A DNA stretch of 64,000 bases from Prescottella agglutinans (GTDB lineage Bacteria; Actinomycetota; Actinomycetes; Mycobacteriales; Mycobacteriaceae). Of this stretch, positions 60,972 to 64,000 are shown piece after piece. Every line of letters starts with the position of its first letter. Position 1 is the stretch's first letter. A program made the position numbers and the translations under genes. The stretch is taken from contig NZ_RKLP01000002.1 of the NCBI RefSeq assembly GCF_004011865.1, positions 1 through 64,000 of the forward strand, read 5' to 3'. The notes under the pieces were generated by a model. The model was not told the origin of the DNA. It ran no database searches and saw only the letters and a list, made by a program, of their open reading frames with translations.

Positions 60972-62108
60972 GTGACTTCAGGCATGCCACCCGTACCGCC
61001 CACGGGTGTACCGGCGGGACCACCCGCCGCCATCCAGGCGCACGGGTTGTCGAAACAGTTCAAATCGGTTCAGGCCGTGTCGAATCTGAGCTTCACGGTT
61101 CCGCAGGGTTCGATCACCGGGTTCCTCGGCCCCAACGGGTCCGGGAAGACGACGACCCTGCGGATGCTGCTCGGCCTCGTCCGGCCCACTGCGGGACATT
61201 CGAGCGTGCTCGGGGTCCCGTTCGGTGCCATCACCGAACCGGCCCGCGCGGTCGGCGCGGTGCTCGATTCCCGTGCTCTCCACCCGAAGCGCACAGCGCT
61301 CGACCACCTGCGGGTGTACACGTCGGCCATCGGCGTACCGGACGAGCGCGCCCGGCAGGCGTTGCACCTCGTGGGGCTGTCGGAGGCCGCGGATCGCAAG
61401 GCCGGAACGTTCTCCCTGGGAATGCGACAGCGCCTGATCCTCGCGACGGCGATGCTCGGTGATCCCCAGGTTCTCGTGCTCGACGAACCGTCCAACGGAC
61501 TCGACCCCGAGGGCATCGCCTGGCTGCGCGAGTTCCTCGTCGGCTTCGCCCGATCGGGTCGCACCGTGCTGATCTCGAGCCACATGCTCCGAGAGGTGGA
61601 GCAGATGATCGATCACCTCGTCGTCGTCAGCCGCGGTGTCCTCGTCCACCAGGGCTCGATGGACCAACTCCGCGCGAGCCACCGCGCCCGACTCCTCGTG
61701 GCCTGCTCCGACCCGGCGCGCCTGGCGACGGAACTCGCTTCCACCGGCGTCACCGACGTCCAGCATCTCCCGGACGGCCGCATCGGCATCGCCGGATCCG
61801 ATCCGACCACCGTCGGGCGGATCGCCGCGAACGCCGACATCACCGTCTTCGGCGCCACCACCGAGAACGTGGACCTCGAGCAGGTGTTCCTCGCGATGAC
61901 GTCGGGGCAGTTCGCGGCGCCCGCCGCCACCGGCCAGGCCGGACACTTCGGTCCGCCGCCGGGGTACGGACCCCCGCCGCCGGGGTACGGCCCGCCACCG
62001 GGCTACGGCCCGCCGCCCGGCTACGGCCCGCCGCCCGGCTACGGCCCGCCGCCCGGCTATGCGCCCCCACCCGGCTACGGCCCCGGACCGAATGGAGTCG
62101 GACAGTGA
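60972..62108 (+). CDS. ABC transporter ATP-binding protein with Pro/Gly/Tyr repeat tail
   Basis: A 378-residue protein. The ATPase domain has GPNGSGKTT, the signature FSLGMRQRL, LDEPSNGLDPEG and LISSH, the pattern of the CcmA/NatA type. The C-terminal 60 residues are an intrinsically disordered tail with about eight PPPGYG-type repeats encoded by 18-bp units, ending in GPGPNGVGQ. Start GTG 60972 follows GAGGGGG by 4 nt. The stop overlaps the permease GTG/ATG. The cargo is unknown. Confidence 0.9.
   Translation: MTSGMPPVPPTGVPAGPPAAIQAHGLSKQFKSVQAVSNLSFTVPQGSITGFLGPNGSGKTTTLRMLLGLVRPTAGHSSVLGVPFGAITEPARAVGAVLDSRALHPKRTALDHLRVYTSAIGVPDERARQALHLVGLSEAADRKAGTFSLGMRQRLILATAMLGDPQVLVLDEPSNGLDPEGIAWLREFLVGFARSGRTVLISSHMLREVEQMIDHLVVVSRGVLVHQGSMDQLRASHRARLLVACSDPARLATELASTGVTDVQHLPDGRIGIAGSDPTTVGRIAANADITVFGATTENVDLEQVFLAMTSGQFAAPAATGQAGHFGPPPGYGPPPPGYGPPPGYGPPPGYGPPPGYGPPPGYAPPPGYGPGPNGVGQ
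61945..62085 (+). repeat. 18-bp coding repeats (PPPGYG)
   Basis: About eight near-identical copies of an 18-bp unit encode Gly-Pro-Pro-Pro-Gly-Tyr. The repeats vary mainly in the third codon position. This is a low-complexity disordered tail prone to length change by slippage. Confidence 0.8.
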
Positions 62109-62878
62109 TGACGAACCTGCTGCGGTCCGAGTTCCGCAAGGTGACCACTCTCAAGTACTGGTGGGCGCTGGGCCTCGCACCGCTGCTCGTCGGTCTGTTC
62201 TCCGGTGCGATCAGCCTTCCGCTGATCTCCGGGCTCTCCGACGAGGCCGACGACGAAGTGCAAGCGGCCGTCGGCGCCATCGGACTCCTCGTCGCGCTCG
62301 CGCTGGTGTTCGTGTTCTCGGCGCTGTTCGGCGCCGTCAACGCCGGCACCGAGTACCGCCACAGCACGATCACGACAACCTTCCTCACCACGCGGGGCCG
62401 GGACAGCGTCGTTGCCGCCAAGCTCCTGGTCAGCGCGCTCTTCGGAATCCTGTACTGCCTCGCCATCGAGATCGTCAGCGTCCCGGTGCTCCTGATCGCC
62501 GGGTCGGACGACGTCCGACTCGACGGCCAGATGACGGCGGTCCTGGCAGTCGGACTGGTCGCCTCGATGCTGTGGGCCCTCATCGGTGCCGGACTGGCGC
62601 TGCTGACCGCGTCGTCCATCGCGAGCACGGTCACGATCGTCGTCTGGTACGTGATGGGCGAAGGAATCGTCCGGGCCATCCTCGCCGGATTCCATCTCGG
62701 TTCGGCCGGCCAGTGGCTTCCCGGATCGCTCACGGTGAGCGCGTTCATCGGCATCGTCGACGAGAGCGCGCTCACGTCGGAGCCCGGCACGGCGGTCTCC
62801 CTGCTGTGCCTGGCGCTGTGGGCCGCCGCGGCGGGCGGCCTCGGATGGTGGGTCACCCGCACCCGCGACATCACCTGA
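62105..62878 (+). CDS. ABC transporter permease
   Basis: A 256-257-residue integral membrane protein with about six hydrophobic helices. It has the ABC-2-type permease N-terminal region (SEFRKVTTLKYWWAL) and an extracytoplasmic loop after the second helix (ITTTFLTTRGRD). It starts at GTG 62105 or ATG 62108, overlapping the ATPase stop (GTGATGA). With the ATPase it probably exports lipid or peptide compounds or contributes to envelope processes. The substrate is unknown. Confidence 0.88.
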   Translation: MMTNLLRSEFRKVTTLKYWWALGLAPLLVGLFSGAISLPLISGLSDEADDEVQAAVGAIGLLVALALVFVFSALFGAVNAGTEYRHSTITTTFLTTRGRDSVVAAKLLVSALFGILYCLAIEIVSVPVLLIAGSDDVRLDGQMTAVLAVGLVASMLWALIGAGLALLTASSIASTVTIVVWYVMGEGIVRAILAGFHLGSAGQWLPGSLTVSAFIGIVDESALTSEPGTAVSLLCLALWAAAAGGLGWWVTRTRDIT

Positions 62879-62890
62879 GCTGGTCCGCGC

Positions 62891-63781
62891 TCACTGGTCC
62901 GATCGGTGGATGCGGCGGATGACCCCGTCGAACCCGACGCTGAGGTAGCCCCTGGTGCCCTGCTCGTCGTTCGTCAGGTTCATCTCCACGATCGGCCCGC
63001 TCGCTCCGACGATCATGTGCGCCGAGGTCGGGTTCTCGACCCGCAGGGTCCGGTCCGCCCCGGAGAACAGCCCGATCACGCGCGGCAGGTTCTGCCGAAG
63101 CTCGGCGAGATCGTCGGGGGTCGCGTCACTGCTACGTGAGGTCGTGCCCTGGTCGGTGAGTTCTCCGGTACCGGCGGTGATGCGGTAGGAGTAGCTCTGG
63201 TCCTGGCCGGGCTTGCCGGAGATGGGCCGTTCGATCTCGGCGCGGTCGGGGTAGATCGTGATGTGGTCGACGGCCAGGTCACCGAACTCGCGCTCCATGT
63301 CGTCGAGCATCTGCCCGAACCCCGCGACCGTGAACAGCGCATTGCGGTCCGACGTCTCGGGCGACGCCCAGTTCGTTCCCGAGTCGGGCGTCTTGCCCAC
63401 CAGCGTCACGAACAGCAGCCCACCGACGAGTGCCGCCCCGGCCAGGACCGCGGCGCGGCGCCGTGGCGCGGGCTGCGGGGGCGTCGCCGCGGCGGGGGTC
63501 GACGCAGTGGACGTCGTCGGCGCGGGCTGCGGATCCGGAGGAAGTGGCGTGAACCGTGTTCTCCCGACGACCTCGTCGGTGAGCTGTAGGTCGCCGACGA
63601 GCCGGTCGAGTTCGTCGAGGGTCGCCGCGGCGGTGGCGGATTCGACGCGCGCACCGTGTTCGTCGGGGCTCAACTGCCCGGTCTCGTAGGCGGCGTCGAG
63701 GAGGGCGCGGGCGTCGGCCCGGTCGATGTCGCGAGCGCGTAGCGGCACGGCCGTAGTGCGTCGGCGGCGGTCGGTCCCCAT
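62891..63781 (-). CDS. DUF1707-domain membrane protein
   Basis: A 296-residue protein. The N-terminal DUF1707 (SHOCT-like) domain reads LRARDIDRADARALLDAAYE. It is followed by a Pro/Thr-rich linker, one transmembrane helix (AAVLAGAALVGGLLFVTLVG) and an extracytoplasmic beta-rich domain ending in GYLSVGFDGVIRRIHR. The function is unknown. It converges on the ABC permease and shares its transcript with the next gene, whose stop is 2 bp upstream of its ATG. Confidence 0.82.
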   Translation of the reverse strand: MGTDRRRRTTAVPLRARDIDRADARALLDAAYETGQLSPDEHGARVESATAAATLDELDRLVGDLQLTDEVVGRTRFTPLPPDPQPAPTTSTASTPAAATPPQPAPRRRAAVLAGAALVGGLLFVTLVGKTPDSGTNWASPETSDRNALFTVAGFGQMLDDMEREFGDLAVDHITIYPDRAEIERPISGKPGQDQSYSYRITAGTGELTDQGTTSRSSDATPDDLAELRQNLPRVIGLFSGADRTLRVENPTSAHMIVGASGPIVEMNLTNDEQGTRGYLSVGFDGVIRRIHRSDQ

Positions 63782-63783
63782 CG

Positions 63784-64000
63784 TCAGCGCTGCTCTGCGG
63801 TCTGGACGTCGACGACCTCACCGTCGAGTGTCGCGGTCACGCTCCCCTTGGACTCGTCGTTGTCCACGACGTACACCGTGACGAGTGGCCGGCCGTCGTA
63901 GGCGCGAATCGCGACGAGATCGATGCGGCCGCTGGGCCGACGCACCTGCTGCGGCGCGTCGGCGATGAGGGCACCGATGCGGTCGGCGTCGAGCTCAGTG
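63784..64000 (-). CDS. C-terminal part of a paralogous DUF1707-like or related protein (cut by the window end)
   Basis: A minus-strand frame enters from the window end and stops at 63784-63786 (TGA). The last 71 codons read TELDADRIGALIADAPQQ, VRRPSGRIDLVAIRAYDGRP, LVTVYVVDNDESKGSVTATL, DGEVVDVQTAEQR. Its alternating strand pattern resembles the C-terminal domain of the downstream gene at 62891 (both end in a GEV/GVI-type strand), suggesting tandem paralogues in one operon. The N-terminus, and so any DUF1707 domain, lies beyond the window. Confidence 0.7.
   Translation of the reverse strand, partial: TELDADRIGALIADAPQQVRRPSGRIDLVAIRAYDGRPLVTVYVVDNDESKGSVTATLDGEVVDVQTAEQR

Overview
This is a contiguous 64 kb piece of a very GC-rich actinobacterial chromosome. 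It is most likely a Rhodococcus-type member of the Mycobacteriales. The pointers are many acyl-CoA enzymes (FadE, FadD, EchA, thiolase and CaiB types), a mycothiol-dependent isomerase-family protein, DUF6131/DUF6153/DUF305/DUF1707 proteins, large STAND-type regulators, frequent GTG starts, GTGA/TGATG overlaps and leaderless-looking promoters. I see no rRNA or tRNA, transposase, integrase, phage module or CRISPR array. The genus assignment is inference from gene content; no database was searched.

Layout. 0-0.43 kb: 3' end of pdxS (vitamin B6 synthase). 0.4-10 kb: acyl-CoA catabolism (SDR, family III CoA-transferase, HMG-CoA-lyase-like enzyme, a heteromeric acyl-CoA dehydrogenase pair) with a 958-aa SARP/AfsR-type regulator. 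10-14 kb: degenerate HNH-like protein and a MacB/FtsX-type ABC transporter. 14-18 kb: type I sulfatase behind a Shine-Dalgarno-sequestering hairpin, then an SDR/EthD-domain operon. 17.9-22 kb: endonuclease IV, an AMIN-like lipoprotein, an ABC exporter and a secreted NlpC/P60 hydrolase. 22-27.6 kb: DEAD-box RNA helicase, TrpB2 and small proteins. 27.7-39.3 kb: long-chain acyl-CoA ligase, mycothiol-isomerase-like protein with a hydrolase, a large RecB-like nuclease/helicase, D-threonine-aldolase-like enzyme, TetR regulator with a visible operator, aldonolactone oxidase and a catalytically degenerate Tat amidase lipoprotein. 39.4-45.8 kb: thiolase followed by a metal/sulfur-stress region. 45.8-55.5 kb: coiled-coil protein, adenine deaminase, enoyl-CoA hydratases, acyl-CoA ligase, LCAD-type dehydrogenase, hydrolase and a LuxR/STAND regulator. 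55.6-64 kb: acetyltransferase, xi-class glutathione transferase, VOC protein, 26-bp tandem palindromic repeats, DUF6153/DUF305 pair, ABC transporter and DUF1707 proteins.

The most distinctive stretch is 40.6-45.8 kb. It holds an unlisted 31-codon ORF rich in Met, His and Cys with a near-ideal Shine-Dalgarno, an ArsR-rhodanese fusion translationally coupled to an MFS exporter, DUF6131, a possible ACG-start or start-lost Rho_N-like gene, and a CadC-type repressor overlapping an SPC-motif metal P-type ATPase. With the Met/His-rich DUF305 lipoprotein at 60 kb, this suggests soft-metal (probably copper and cadmium/zinc) homeostasis. Other leads are a 17-bp palindrome shared by the two SDR promoters, a TetR operator, a sulfatase leader hairpin, a recurrent TAnnnT-N6-8-start leaderless arrangement, and enzymes lacking key catalytic residues (amidase, HNH protein, acyl-CoA ligase).
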